Assembly: GCA_963699535.1 (NCBI GenBank)
Contig: CAVOUJ010000037.1
Span: 1 to 64,000, forward strand
DNA length: 64,000 nucleotides
Origin: VBDM01 sp963699535
GTDB taxonomy: Bacteria > Pseudomonadota > Gammaproteobacteria > Burkholderiales > SG8-39
Direction of reading: 5' to 3'
The notes under the pieces were generated by a model. It did not search any database. It was not told the origin of the DNA and was given only the letters and a program-made list of their open reading frames with translations. Positions 19,111 to 28,429 of this stretch are shown here, piece after piece. Both the position numbers and the translations under genes were made by a program. The stretch's first letter is position 1; every line of letters starts with the position of its first letter.

Positions 19111-19977
19111 CGCTCCTCCTCGAAGGCCACGCCGTAAAGGCCTTCGGGCCGGATGAGGAGGACCACGATCATGATGGTGAGCGCCACCGCGCCCTTGAGA
19201 TACGCCCCCGCCGGGACAGCGAAAACGGTGATCGCCTCGACGAAGCCGATGATGAAGGCGCCGATCAGGCTGCCCTTCAGGCTCCCGAGGCCGCCCAGCA
19301 CGACGATCGCGAGCATGGTCACGAGCGGCGGCAGCCACATGAAGGGATCGACGACGAACACCGGCGCAACGACCGCGCCGGCGACCGCCGCGAGCGCCGC
19401 CGAGACGGCGACCGTGAGCATCGCGACGCGATCGACGTTGATCCCCATCAGGTTCGCAACCTCGAGATCGTTCGCCGCTGCGCGGATCGCGAGGCCGAGC
19501 CGGGTGCGGTTGAGGAGGATCCACGTCGCCGCGAGGGCGAGGGCGACTGCGGCGAGCACGACCAGGCGCTGATAGGAGACGCGCACTCCCAGGACGGAGG
19601 CGAACCCATCGGCGATCGCGGGCACGCCGAGATAGTGGCCGCCGAACCCGATCAGCAGTGAGCTCCTGGAACACGAGCCCGAGCGCGATGGTCGCGATCA
19701 GCACCGCGGCGTCGTGCCGCCTCACGGGCTCGATCACCAGCTTGTAGCAGGCGAGAGAAAGCGCCACGACGACGATCACAGAGAGAGGAATCGCCGCGCC
19801 GAGCGGCATGCCGGCCTTCACCGCAAGCGCGTACAGCGCGTAGGCGGCGAGCATGTAGAAGGCGGTATGCGCGATGTTGACGATGCGCGCGACGCCGAAG
19901 ATCAGCGAGAAACCGATCGCGAGCAGCGCGTACACGCCGCCGTTAACCAGCCCTGTGACGAGGATGTCCTGGAACAC
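19107..19977 (-). CDS. livH: Branched-chain amino acid ABC permease LivH-type, frameshifted
   Basis: An inner-membrane permease of about 289 residues: GLVNGGVYALLAIGFSLIFGV at the N-terminus is the LivH hallmark, and AIRAAANDLEVANLMGIN is the cytoplasmic EAA loop. Reading frame is lost near 19658; removing one A (GAGCTC-A-CTG) gives FQELLLIGFGGHYLGV. The span is 3n+1 bases. The start is GTG, 65 bp after the receptor gene stop. It is followed by livM with a four-base overlap. Confidence 0.87.
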
Positions 19978-20042
19978 AGAGCAAGAACAGGAGACCTTGC
20001 GGTTCCCCTGTCCCTATCCCGACTCGAGCGCTACAGAGATCG

Positions 20043-21266
20043 CTATTTCGCGGGCATCTTGAAGGGCTGCATGCCCTTCACCTCAGGCGGCCAGAACGGT
20101 ACTTTCTTGCCGTCCTGCCATTGCACGGCGATGCCCGCCGTCTTGCCCACGGCCCAGACGAGGTCGTGGCGCTTGTCCCAGGTGTCGGTTCCGCCCGCAC
20201 TCACGTGCTCCATCTTCTCGATGACCGGAATCAGCTTGTCGGGATCGAGCGTCCCCGCCTGCTCGATCGCCGCCTTGAGGATCATGATGGCATCGTAGGT
20301 TCGCGCGTTGTACGTCGGAGACTTCTTGTAGCGCTCCTTGAACGCCTTCACGAACGGAATGGTCTTCGGGCTCATTTCGACCTCGGAAAATGTGTCGAGG
20401 GTGGAAACATAGTTGCCCTTGCCGGCAGTGGCCTGCCAGAACTCGTCCTTCTGCCCCTCGACGTTGATGCCGAACGCGACCGCCGGCAGCTGCAACTCGC
20501 CCATCTGCCGCCCGAGGACGATGCCGACGGGCCCCGAGAGGAGGGTGAAGACGATGTCGGCGTTGGCGCGCTTGATCGCCGAAAGCTCGGCGGTCACGTC
20601 GGTCGCCACCGCGGACGGCTGCCACACTCCGGCCACGTCCATCTTCATCGTAGGCAGGGTCTTCTGCGCCGCCGCGACCAGCGCCTCGGTCCACAGCGCC
20701 TTCTCGGCGACGATCGCGACCTTGGGCGTTTCCTTCTTCAACTGCGCGCGGATCTGCGCCGCCACGCTGCCCAGTACGACGAACACGGTGCGCGCGAGAT
20801 CGACGTCTTTCACCGGCGTGATCCTGAACCAGTACTTGTAGCGCTCGTAGTTCTGCTCGACGTTGAGGCCGAGCTTGGAATGCGCCGCACCCGCGCCGAG
20901 GAACAGTTTCTTGTGGTCCATTGCCACTTCCTGCATCGCCAACACCGCCTCGGTACGAAAGCCGCCGATCACGAAGTCCGCCTTGTCGCGGGTGATGGCC
21001 CGCTCCATGGCGTTGGTCGCGTCGGGCACCGACTGGATCTCGTTGGTATCGACCCTGACGAGCTCGATTCGGCGCTTGGCGGCGCCCACCTGGATGCCGC
21101 CCGCCTTGTTGATCTCGTCACGCGCCATCTCGGCGCCGGCCCAGTGGTTCTCGCCCTGAACGAAGGCCATAGGGCCCAGAACGGCGATCTTGATGTTCTG
21201 CGGCCAGGACGGGGCGCTCAGCGCCAATCCCAGGACCGCCGTTGCGGACAACAGTGTGCGCGGCAT
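20043..21266 (-). CDS. ABC transporter substrate-binding protein, LivK-like
   Basis: A 407-residue periplasmic receptor of the branched-chain amino acid (peripla_BP_6) family. A signal peptide occupies about the first 22 residues (cleavage near SWPQ). KIAVLGPM, GAEMARDEINKAGGI and ADFVIGGFRTEAVLAMQEVA are characteristic. AAAGGAGGAG precedes the ATG. It is the first gene of a receptor-livH-livM unit convergent with ligase-livG-livF. The ligand may be an amide, amino acid or organic acid; the family is too broad to decide. Confidence 0.9.
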   Translation of the reverse strand: MPRTLLSATAVLGLALSAPSWPQNIKIAVLGPMAFVQGENHWAGAEMARDEINKAGGIQVGAAKRRIELVRVDTNEIQSVPDATNAMERAITRDKADFVIGGFRTEAVLAMQEVAMDHKKLFLGAGAAHSKLGLNVEQNYERYKYWFRITPVKDVDLARTVFVVLGSVAAQIRAQLKKETPKVAIVAEKALWTEALVAAAQKTLPTMKMDVAGVWQPSAVATDVTAELSAIKRANADIVFTLLSGPVGIVLGRQMGELQLPAVAFGINVEGQKDEFWQATAGKGNYVSTLDTFSEVEMSPKTIPFVKAFKERYKKSPTYNARTYDAIMILKAAIEQAGTLDPDKLIPVIEKMEHVSAGGTDTWDKRHDLVWAVGKTAGIAVQWQDGKKVPFWPPEVKGMQPFKMPAK

Positions 21267-21326
21267 GTTCTCCTCCTTTGGGAAGTCCGGACCGGCTATA
21301 GTACCGGGCTTTTACGGGCTCTAGGA

Positions 21327-21773
21327 ATGGACCGGGGCGAATTCACCTTCTTCCACCGTCTGCGCGTACGCTGGTCGGAGGTGGACCGCCAAGACGTCGT
21401 CTTCAACGGCCACTACTTCCTCTATTTCGACGTCGCCATCGCCGAGTACTGGCGCGCGATCGGCTTCAACTACCCCGCCGACATCGTCGAGAAGTTCGGC
21501 ACCGACATCTACGCCGTCAAGGCGGCCGCGGAATTCCACGGCTCGGCAACCTACGACGATGCGATAGACGTCGGCTGCCGGGTTGGCCGCATCGGGCGCT
21601 CCTCGATCCAGTTTCTGTTCGGCATCTGGCGCGGCGACGAGCACATCACGAGTGGCGAGCTCGTTTACGTCAACGCCGATCCGAAAGCGAAGAAATCGGC
21701 GCCGTGGCCCGAGCCGTTCCGGCGCGCGATCCTCGACTACGAGCGCACGCCGCCTGAAATCAAGTCCGCCTAG
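21327..21773 (+). CDS. Acyl-CoA thioesterase, YbgC/FadM-type hotdog
   Basis: A 148-residue hotdog thioesterase. The signature VRWSEVDRQDVVFNGHYFLYFD carries the catalytic aspartate (split: VRWSEVDRQD and FNGHYFLYFD), followed by a central VKAAAEFHGSATYDD strand and VYVNADPKAKKSAPWPE near the end, as in FadM/YbgC proteins. It hydrolyses acyl-CoA; chain length cannot be predicted. It is divergent from the receptor gene and lies just upstream of the aldehyde dehydrogenase. Confidence 0.88.
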   Translation: MDRGEFTFFHRLRVRWSEVDRQDVVFNGHYFLYFDVAIAEYWRAIGFNYPADIVEKFGTDIYAVKAAAEFHGSATYDDAIDVGCRVGRIGRSSIQFLFGIWRGDEHITSGELVYVNADPKAKKSAPWPEPFRRAILDYERTPPEIKSA

Positions 21774-21778
21774 CGCCC

Positions 21779-21784
21779 TATAAT
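21779..21784 (+). promoter_or_regulatory. Perfect -10 hexamer upstream of aldehyde dehydrogenase
   Basis: TATAAT lies right after the thioesterase stop and 31 bases before the proposed ATG of the aldehyde dehydrogenase. The -35 region (around TGAAAT at 21755) is weak. The dehydrogenase may therefore have its own start in addition to read-through. Confidence 0.35.
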
Positions 21785-21815
21785 GATTCCCTAATGAGTG
21801 CTTCGGCCTGACCCC

Positions 21816-23246
21816 ATGCAAATCCGCGACAAGCTCTATATCAACGGCCAGTGGGCCGCGCCCGCCGGCAAGAAGACGATCGATGTGCTCAGCGCCTCGA
21901 CCGAGGCGATCATCGGGCGCGTCCCCGAGGGAACGGCCGAGGACGCGGATGCCGCCGTGCGCGCCGCGCGCACGGCCTTCGAAGCCTGGGCGGCGACGAG
22001 CGCGGCAGAGCGTTCGCGCCACCTCTCGAGGATCCACGAGGGCCTGGAGGCGCGCGCCGAGGAGATCGGACGCACCATCGCCGGCGAAGTCGGCATGCCC
22101 TTGAAGCTCGCCACGCGCATCCAGGCGGGGTCCCCGACCTTCACCTTCTCCATGTACGCGAAGATGCTCGCCGACTTCAAGTTCGAGGAGAAAGTCGGCA
22201 ACTCGATCGTGCTGCGCGAGCCGGTCGGCGTCGTCGCGGCGATCACACCCTGGAACTACCCGCTGCACCAGATCGCCGCCAAGGTGGCGCCTGCGCTCGC
22301 CGCGGGATGCACCGTGGTGCTCAAGCCTTCGGAGGTCGCGCCGCTCAACGCCTTCATCCTCGCCGAAGTGATCCACGCCGAAGGGCTGCCACGCGGCGTG
22401 TTCAATCTCGTCACCGGCTACGGTCCCGTAATCGGCGAAGCCCTGGCGAAACACCCGCAGGTGGACATGATCTCCTTCACCGGTTCGGTGCGCGCGGGCA
22501 AGCGTGTTTCCGAACTCGCGTCGCAGACTGTGAAGCGCGTGACCCTGGAGCTCGGCGGAAAATCGGCCTCGGTGATCCTGGACGACGCCGACCTCGCAAC
22601 CGCGGTCAAGGGCACGGTCAACGCATGTTTCCTCAACTCCGGGCAGACCTGCAGCGCGCTCACTCGCATGCTCGTCCCAGAGAGCCGGCACGACGAGGCC
22701 GCGAAAATCGCGGTCGAGCTCGCGAAGACCTTCACGGTGGGCGATCCCTTCGGCGACAAGGCAAAGCTCGGACCCCTTACTTCCGCGGCACAGCGGGAAC
22801 GCGTCCGCGGCTACATCAAAAAGGGCATAGCCGAGGGCGCAATGCTCCTCTGCGGCGGCCCCGAAACCCCTGAGGGCGTGGACAAGGGCTACTACGTCAG
22901 GCCGACGATCTTCGGGCGCGTGAATCCGAAGTCGGCGATCGCGCAGGAGGAGATCTTCGGGCCCGTGCTCGCCATCATCCCCTACAAGAGCGAGGACGAC
23001 GCCGTGCGCATCGCGAACGACACCGTGTACGGGCTCGCGGGCGCCGTGTGGTCCGCCGACGAGGAGCGCGCGAAGCGCGTCGCGCGGCGCCTTCGCACCG
23101 GGCAGGTAGACATCAACGGCGGGCCTTTCAACATGCTCGCGCCCTTCGGTGGATACAAGCAATCGGGCAAGGGCCGCGAGCTGGGGCGTCCGGGTCTGGA
23201 AGAGTATCTCGAATACAAATCGCTGCAGCTCAAGGCGAAGACGTGA
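21816..23246 (+). CDS. NAD(P)-dependent aldehyde dehydrogenase
   Basis: A 476-residue aldehyde dehydrogenase oxidising an aldehyde to its acid. Catalytic Glu245 lies in LELGGKS and the nucleophile Cys279 in NSGQTCSAL; ITPWNYPL near residue 143 and SFTGSVRAG near 220 are cofactor-binding motifs. The C-terminus ends with FGGYKQSGKGRELG typical of the family. A GTG at 21798 would add six residues, but MQIRDKLYINGQW is the usual beginning. Neighbours suggest a place in acyl or aromatic degradation; the substrate is not known. Confidence 0.93.
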   Translation: MQIRDKLYINGQWAAPAGKKTIDVLSASTEAIIGRVPEGTAEDADAAVRAARTAFEAWAATSAAERSRHLSRIHEGLEARAEEIGRTIAGEVGMPLKLATRIQAGSPTFTFSMYAKMLADFKFEEKVGNSIVLREPVGVVAAITPWNYPLHQIAAKVAPALAAGCTVVLKPSEVAPLNAFILAEVIHAEGLPRGVFNLVTGYGPVIGEALAKHPQVDMISFTGSVRAGKRVSELASQTVKRVTLELGGKSASVILDDADLATAVKGTVNACFLNSGQTCSALTRMLVPESRHDEAAKIAVELAKTFTVGDPFGDKAKLGPLTSAAQRERVRGYIKKGIAEGAMLLCGGPETPEGVDKGYYVRPTIFGRVNPKSAIAQEEIFGPVLAIIPYKSEDDAVRIANDTVYGLAGAVWSADEERAKRVARRLRTGQVDINGGPFNMLAPFGGYKQSGKGRELGRPGLEEYLEYKSLQLKAKT

Positions 23247-23332
23247 CTCCAAGTCCGCGGAGCGCTGATCGGGCGCTCCTTCGGACACTGCCATCGGTAT
23301 AGAATCCGGCCTTCGCTATCTGGGAGTCCGCC

Positions 23333-24072
23333 ATGATCCGACACCCGATCTCCGACGTTCTTCTCCTCGTATGCGGGCTGGCGGCTGCGTCGGCGGGATA
23401 TGCGCTCACGCTTCTGACTGAAGAGAACCCTCCATTCAACTATACGGAAGCAGGGGAAGGTCGTGGGACTGTCGACCGAGATCGTCTCGGAGCTCGGCAG
23501 GCGCAGCGGCATCGCCCTCGAGATCAAGTCACTGCCTTGGGAGAAGGCCTACGTCGCCACGCAAGCCGACAAGGAAACCTGCCTGTATTCGACCGTGAGG
23601 CTGGACAACCGCGAGCGCCTGTTCTTCTGGATCGGCCCGATTGCGACGAACAAATGGGTGCTGATCGGCAAGGGCGATTTCGCCGGCACGGTGAAAGTGG
23701 TGGAGGATGCGAAAAGATACCGCGTCGGAGTCGTCGCCAAGGACGCCAAGATCGAGTTCCTCATGAGCAAGGGCGTCACCGATCTGCGCGAAGTGAGCGA
23801 CGATAGTCTGAATCCTTCGCGGCTCGTGCTGAATCGGGACGATCCCAACCGCATCGACCTTTGGGCGACCGGCGCGTACGGGGCGCGCCGCACCGCCGAG
23901 CGCGCCAAGGTCAAGGACCTCAAGCTGGTCCTGGGCCTGCAGCGACGTCCCGCTCTATCTCGCCTGCGGCCGGAATACCTCGGCTCAGACGGTGGAGGCT
24001 CTCCGCCGCGCATTCGAGGCGGCCCGCAAGGACGGTACGCTCAAGCGCATCACGGACCGGTACGCCTTCTGA
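23333..24072 (+). CDS. Extracellular solute-binding protein (amino acid receptor type), frameshifted
   Basis: A secreted bacterial extracellular solute-binding protein family 3 member of about 246 residues. The signal peptide ends near AGYA, followed by LTLLTEENPPFNYTEAGK (read as LTEENPPFNY). Two single-base excesses break it: one G of GGGG near 23458 (corrected AGKVVGLSTEIV) and one C near 23941 (corrected LGLSDVPLYLACG). The last frame ends KRITDRYAF at 24072. The span is 3n+2, as expected for two insertions. No ABC permease is adjacent; many such betaproteobacterial proteins are orphan sensors or receptors. Confidence 0.8.
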
Positions 24073-24096
24073 GGGACGTACGACCTCAGACCAAGC

Positions 24097-24447
24097 CTAT
24101 CCGGCAAGCTCGGAGAGCTTCGCCTTGATTCGGGCCCTGAGCTGCCGCTCCTCGTTGTCGTCGAGGTACGGCGCCGAAGCGACGAATTCCTCGATGAGAC
24201 GGGTATAGTCCTCGCGGCCCAGGCTCTTCTCCGAAAACGCCGCGATCCGGTCGAGCTCGCGGGCGAGCCTCGCCCGCTGTTCGTAGAGGTGGTTGAACTG
24301 CGCGTCGCAGCGCGGGATGGGAGTGGGGTAGCCGTGGATCTCCCCGTCGATCGTGCGCTTTGCGCGAAGCAGATCGCTCCGGACCTCCGTCCAGAGCCGT
24401 CTCAATGTTGCCAGGTCGGCCTTACGATCGTGCGCTACCGTCGGCAT
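24097..24447 (-). CDS. Conserved small helical protein, unknown function
   Basis: A 116-residue, strongly charged, mostly helical protein with no signal peptide, cysteine or recognised motif. KADLATLRRLWTEVRSDLLR and EQRARLARELDRIAAF look like two amphipathic helices separated by a loop with YPTPIPRCDAQFNHLY. It is placed between a binding-protein gene (convergent) and the Bug receptor (same strand, downstream by about 40 bp in the transcript direction from here it is upstream reading left). I cannot assign a function; coding is supported only by frame length and composition. Confidence 0.5.
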   Translation of the reverse strand: MPTVAHDRKADLATLRRLWTEVRSDLLRAKRTIDGEIHGYPTPIPRCDAQFNHLYEQRARLARELDRIAAFSEKSLGREDYTRLIEEFVASAPYLDDNEERQLRARIKAKLSELAG

Positions 24448-24488
24448 CGGTGCCTCGACCCGAAATTCTACTCCGATCGAGGGAGGAT

Positions 24489-25463
24489 TCAGTCCGCCTT
24501 GATCTTCGCCGCGCGCGCAATCTTTGTGAAGACGGCGACGTCGTCGCGAATCACCCCGTCAAAGGCTTCAGGGGGCCCGGGGCGGACCTGCAGCCCGATC
24601 TTGCTCCAGCGCTCCCTCACTTCGGCTTCGCTCAGGATGCGCACGATCTCGCGGTTGAGCTTCGCCACGACAGCGCGCGGCACGCCCGACGAGGTGAGCA
24701 GGCCGAACCAGAGGATCGACTCGTAGCCGGGCACGCCGGCCTCGGCAAGGGTCGGCAGGTCGGGCAGGAGGGCGTCGCGCTGCGCGGAAGACACCGCAAG
24801 ACCGGTGAGCTTTCCTTCGCGGACGAGGTTGACCGAGTTTGCGATCGGCGCCATGAAGAAGTGCACGCGTCCGGTCATGGTCTCGGTGAGGGACTCCGGA
24901 ATGCCCTTGAAAGGCACGTGCACGACTTCGATCGCCGCCATCGCCTTGAGCATCTCGCCGGCGAAGTGCGTGCCGCTGCCCACGCCCGCGGAGGAGAAGT
25001 TGAGCTGCCCGGGTTTCGCCCTTGCAGCGGCGAGCAGTTCCCCGACCGAGCGGATGCCGAGCGACGGTGCGACCACCAGCACGTAGCTCGATCGGGCCGT
25101 TTCTGTGATCCCGGCGAAGTCCTTGAACGTATCGTAGGGAAGCTTCGAGTAGATCGCGGCGGCGACGGCGTGCGCGGAAGACACCGAGAGCAGCGTATAG
25201 CCGTCGGGCGCGGCGCGCGCCACCATGTTGGCGGCGATCGTGCCTCCTGCACCGGGCCGGTTGTCCACGATCACCTGCTGCTTCCAGGCTTCGGTCAGCT
25301 TCTGCGCCACGTAGCGCGCCGTGATGTCGGGTCCGCCGCCGGGCGTGAAACCGACGAGGATGCGGATCGGCTTCTTCGGGTAATCGGCGGTGGGGTCCGG
25401 GCCTTGCTGCGCATGAGCCGCGCAGGACGCCGCCACCAACAAAACCGCGACTCGAAAGATCAT
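24489..25463 (-). CDS. Bug family tripartite tricarboxylate receptor (TctC-type)
   Basis: A 324-residue periplasmic binding protein of the Bug family. The signal peptide ends at AHAQ near residue 19; YPKKPIRILVGFTPGGGPD is the family N-terminal motif (short form: PIRILVGFTPGG), followed by VDNRPGAGGTIAAN and APDGYTLL. It has GGAGGAGG before the start. The ligand is usually a carboxylate. No TctA/TctB permease is in the window; instead it directly follows the TRAP permease gene by 18 bp. Confidence 0.92.
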   Translation of the reverse strand: MIFRVAVLLVAASCAAHAQQGPDPTADYPKKPIRILVGFTPGGGPDITARYVAQKLTEAWKQQVIVDNRPGAGGTIAANMVARAAPDGYTLLSVSSAHAVAAAIYSKLPYDTFKDFAGITETARSSYVLVVAPSLGIRSVGELLAAARAKPGQLNFSSAGVGSGTHFAGEMLKAMAAIEVVHVPFKGIPESLTETMTGRVHFFMAPIANSVNLVREGKLTGLAVSSAQRDALLPDLPTLAEAGVPGYESILWFGLLTSSGVPRAVVAKLNREIVRILSEAEVRERWSKIGLQVRPGPPEAFDGVIRDDVAVFTKIARAAKIKAD

Positions 25464-25481
25464 GTTGTTCCTCCTCCGACG

Positions 25482-27389
25482 TCAGGCGCGCGTGCGCCTG
25501 TAAAACAGCTCCCGTGCAAGCAACACCCCACCCAGCGCAAGCCCGGCCACGTCGGTGACGATCGCGCCCGGGAACATGTCGGCCGGTATGAGCGTCAGCA
25601 CTCCGGCGACGATGAAGAGCGCGCGCTCGAGCGGCGGAACGGCACGATAGAAATAGCCCACCACCCCTATCGTTCCGAGCCAGATCCCGAGGCCCGCGGT
25701 GAGCACCGCCCAGGCGATGGTCAGCGGATCGCCCCGCATCAGCAGGCTCGGCGACACGACGAACAGGAACGGCACGATGTACGACGCCCAGCCGATGCGG
25801 GTCGCCGTCCAGCCGGTCTTGTCCACGTCGGCGCCGGCGATGTTCGCCGCGACGAAGGCCGAGAGCGCAACCGGCGGGGTGACCATCGACATGACGCCGA
25901 AATAGAGCAGGAACATGTGCGCCGCCATCGGCACGACACCCACCTTGACGAGGGCGGGCGCGATCAGGGTCGCCATGATGATGTACACCCCCACCGTCGG
26001 CAGGCCGAGGCCGAGGAGGATCGCCATCGCCGCCGTGAGCGCGAGCATCATCGGCAGGCTCTCTCCGGTGATCGCGAGCAGCTGCAGCGTCATCCCGAAG
26101 GCGAGTCCGCTGATGTTCAGGATACCGATGAACATGCCGGCGACAGCGCAGATCAGGATCAGGTCCACGACCGTGCTGCCGGTCGAGACGATCGCCTTGA
26201 AGACGTCCCTGATCGGCACGCGCGCCCCCTTGTAGCCAAAGGCGAGAGACAGCGCGATCAGAACCACGGTGGCGAGCAGCGCCGCGTACTCGGCCTGCCA
26301 GTTCCAGGCGACCAGCGCGTACACGAGCACGACGAAGGGCAGCGGAAAATACCAGCCCGCCTTCAGCACGGCCAGCGTCTGCGGCAGCCGCTCCGCGCTC
26401 TCGCCTTTGATGCCCCGTTTTGCCGCCTCGATGTCCACCGCGAAGAAAAGCGCGAGGTAGTAGAGAGCCGCCGGGATTATCGCGGCGACCATCACCTCGA
26501 CGTAAGGCACGCCCAGCACCTCCGCCATGAGGAAGGCGGCCGCGCCCATCACCGGAGGCATGAGCTGGCCGCCGGTCGAGCCGACAGCCTCGATCGCGGC
26601 GGCGATCTGCGCCGGGAAGCCCGAGCGCTTCATGAGCGGGATGGTGACCACGCCGACCGCGGAGACGTTCGCCACCGCGCTTCCCGAGATCATGCCGAAG
26701 AAGGCCGAGCCGACCACCGCAACCTTGGCCGAGCCGCCGCGGTAGCGCCCCATCCAGGCGCGCGCGAGGTCGGTGAAGAACTCCGACCCGCCGCAGCGCC
26801 CGAGCACCTGCCCGAGCAGGATGAACGGAACGATCACGATGATCGCGATCTGCAGCGAGACGCCGAGCAGGGCATTGGTGTCGAGATTGAGGTAGACGAG
26901 CAATCGCGTGAAGTCCACCGGCCTCGCCTGGAACACGCCCGGCAGGTAGTGCCCGAACATGGCGTAGAGCACGCCGCCCAAGGTGAAGCCGACGAGCGAG
27001 AACCCGGCCATGCGTCGAGTCCCCTCCAGCACGAGGAGCGCGAGCAGCGCCGAGGTGAGGATGCCGTCGAGCGGCCGGGAAGTGAGCTCGGTGCTCAACT
27101 GCGGGTAGCGCGAGGCAAGGTAGCCGCACAGCGCCAGGCCCGAGAGGGAAGCGATCAGATTGAGGGGAAGATTCTTCTTCGCGGTGATCAGGAAGCAGAT
27201 GGCGATCGCCAGCCCCAGCACCGCGATCAGCATCTGCTCGGTGTAGAGGTTGAGCTTGAGGACGCTGCGCTGCAGGTCCAGGACCCACACCACCACGGTG
27301 GCGACGAGCAGGGCCTGGAGCAGAAACAGGGTCCGCCCAAAGGGGCGCGGACCCTTCGCCTGAGGGTTCTCGATGAACTCCTCAGACAT
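25482..27389 (-). CDS. TRAP transporter permease, fused 4TM/12TM (DctQM type)
   Basis: A 635-residue membrane protein in which the small (DctQ) and large (DctM) TRAP subunits are fused, the form that pairs with TAXI receptors. Multiple hydrophobic segments occur throughout; SGSAVANVSAVGVVTIPLMKRSG near residue 240 (short: SGSAVANVSAVG) and GLGLPTVGVYIIMATLIAPAL near 455 are DctM signatures. It would use a sodium gradient to import the receptor-bound acid. Only 3 bp separate it from the TAXI receptor gene upstream. Confidence 0.93.
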   Translation of the reverse strand: MSEEFIENPQAKGPRPFGRTLFLLQALLVATVVVWVLDLQRSVLKLNLYTEQMLIAVLGLAIAICFLITAKKNLPLNLIASLSGLALCGYLASRYPQLSTELTSRPLDGILTSALLALLVLEGTRRMAGFSLVGFTLGGVLYAMFGHYLPGVFQARPVDFTRLLVYLNLDTNALLGVSLQIAIIVIVPFILLGQVLGRCGGSEFFTDLARAWMGRYRGGSAKVAVVGSAFFGMISGSAVANVSAVGVVTIPLMKRSGFPAQIAAAIEAVGSTGGQLMPPVMGAAAFLMAEVLGVPYVEVMVAAIIPAALYYLALFFAVDIEAAKRGIKGESAERLPQTLAVLKAGWYFPLPFVVLVYALVAWNWQAEYAALLATVVLIALSLAFGYKGARVPIRDVFKAIVSTGSTVVDLILICAVAGMFIGILNISGLAFGMTLQLLAITGESLPMMLALTAAMAILLGLGLPTVGVYIIMATLIAPALVKVGVVPMAAHMFLLYFGVMSMVTPPVALSAFVAANIAGADVDKTGWTATRIGWASYIVPFLFVVSPSLLMRGDPLTIAWAVLTAGLGIWLGTIGVVGYFYRAVPPLERALFIVAGVLTLIPADMFPGAIVTDVAGLALGGVLLARELFYRRTRA

Positions 27390-27392
27390 TCT

Positions 27393-28337
27393 TTACTTCG
27401 CGATGCCCTTCTCTTTGTAGAACTTCATCGAGCCCGGGTGGAAGGGCGCCGGCATTTTCTTGCCCATGCCGTCGGGGTTGAAGCTGCGGAAAGCGCCCAG
27501 GCTCTCGATGAGCTTCGGCTTGTTCTCGTACATCGCCTTCGCGATCCGGTAGACGACGTCGTCCTTCACGTGCGCGCCGACCGTAACTAGGTAGTCGTAG
27601 GCCATGAGCTTGGTCGGGACGTCGATGCCGGCAAAAGCGGGGCCGGGCTTGACCTCGAGCACGTACGCGTAGGACATGTGTTTCTGCATTTCGGCGACCG
27701 CCTTCGGGTCGTCCGAAAGCGGCAGGTAGCGGATGCCGCCGGTGGACTTGTGCACCTCCAGAACCTTGGCCGCGCCCAACGCAAAAAACCCGCCGTCGAT
27801 CTTGCCTTCGGCGAAGTCGTCCGCGCCGCGGACCACGTTGGGGACGAGCACCGGCACGATGTCCCTGCGCGATACGCCGCCGTTGGCGAGGACGGCATCG
27901 ATGATTCGGTCGAGCGTCACCTGCGCGGAGAATCCCGCGGGAATGCGTTTGCCCTTGAGGTCGGCGAGCGACTTGATGGGCGAGTCCTTGCGCACGAAGA
28001 TGCTCGAGTAGAGCGGGAAGATCACGCCCAGCACGCGCAGGTTGGACTGCTTGCGTCCCTGGTAGGGGCCCTCGCCCGCCGCCGCCTCCTGCGCCTCGAG
28101 CACATTGCACACCGCGAGGTCCAGCTCGCTCGAGCTGACGAGCGGCAATACCGCGCTCGAGCCCGAGTAGGGCTGCACCCGGCTCTGCACATTCGCATTC
28201 TCGGCCATCACCTTGGCGATCGCCGAGCTCATGTTGTAGCCGATCGAGCCCTGCGGGGCGCTGCCGAAACCGAGAACCTGCGCCTGCGCGCTGGAAGCGA
28301 GCAGACCTGCCGCGACTGCGGTCAGAATACCTTTCAT
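27393..28337 (-). CDS. TAXI family TRAP receptor
   Basis: A 314-residue periplasmic solute-binding protein of the TRAP-associated TAXI group. The leader ends at AQAQ near residue 20; then FGSAPQGSIGYNMSSAIAKVM (short: GSAPQGSIGYN), KSLADLKGKRI and YRIAKAMYENKP follow the TAXI pattern. GGAGGGGG precedes the ATG. It is the first gene of the TAXI-TRAP-Bug unit and presumably supplies substrate to the fused permease; the natural ligand is probably a dicarboxylate or amino acid. Confidence 0.92.
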   Translation of the reverse strand: MKGILTAVAAGLLASSAQAQVLGFGSAPQGSIGYNMSSAIAKVMAENANVQSRVQPYSGSSAVLPLVSSSELDLAVCNVLEAQEAAAGEGPYQGRKQSNLRVLGVIFPLYSSIFVRKDSPIKSLADLKGKRIPAGFSAQVTLDRIIDAVLANGGVSRRDIVPVLVPNVVRGADDFAEGKIDGGFFALGAAKVLEVHKSTGGIRYLPLSDDPKAVAEMQKHMSYAYVLEVKPGPAFAGIDVPTKLMAYDYLVTVGAHVKDDVVYRIAKAMYENKPKLIESLGAFRSFNPDGMGKKMPAPFHPGSMKFYKEKGIAK

Positions 28338-28429
28338 GGTGTCCCCCTCCGGTTGGGTGTTCCGGGCAATCTAGCAAACAGCCCCGCAACAGGCAATCGC
28401 CTCGCGGCGGGGGTCGGCAGGCGTGGGAC

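Noticed and set aside
17215..19977. Single 920-codon frame joining LivH and LivM pieces on the minus strand
   Set aside because: It fuses LivH start, nonsense, and most of LivM because of two frame breaks and runs on through antisense of livF and livG; two separate genes explain it better.
21321..23294. 657-codon open frame on the minus strand
   Set aside because: It is the shadow of the aldehyde dehydrogenase and thioesterase, which have clear motifs in the sense frame.
24360..27590. 1076-codon open frame on the plus strand
   Set aside because: It is antisense to the Bug and TRAP genes, is rich in Arg, His, Glu and Gly, and shows no domain; a normal by-product of high-GC codon use.
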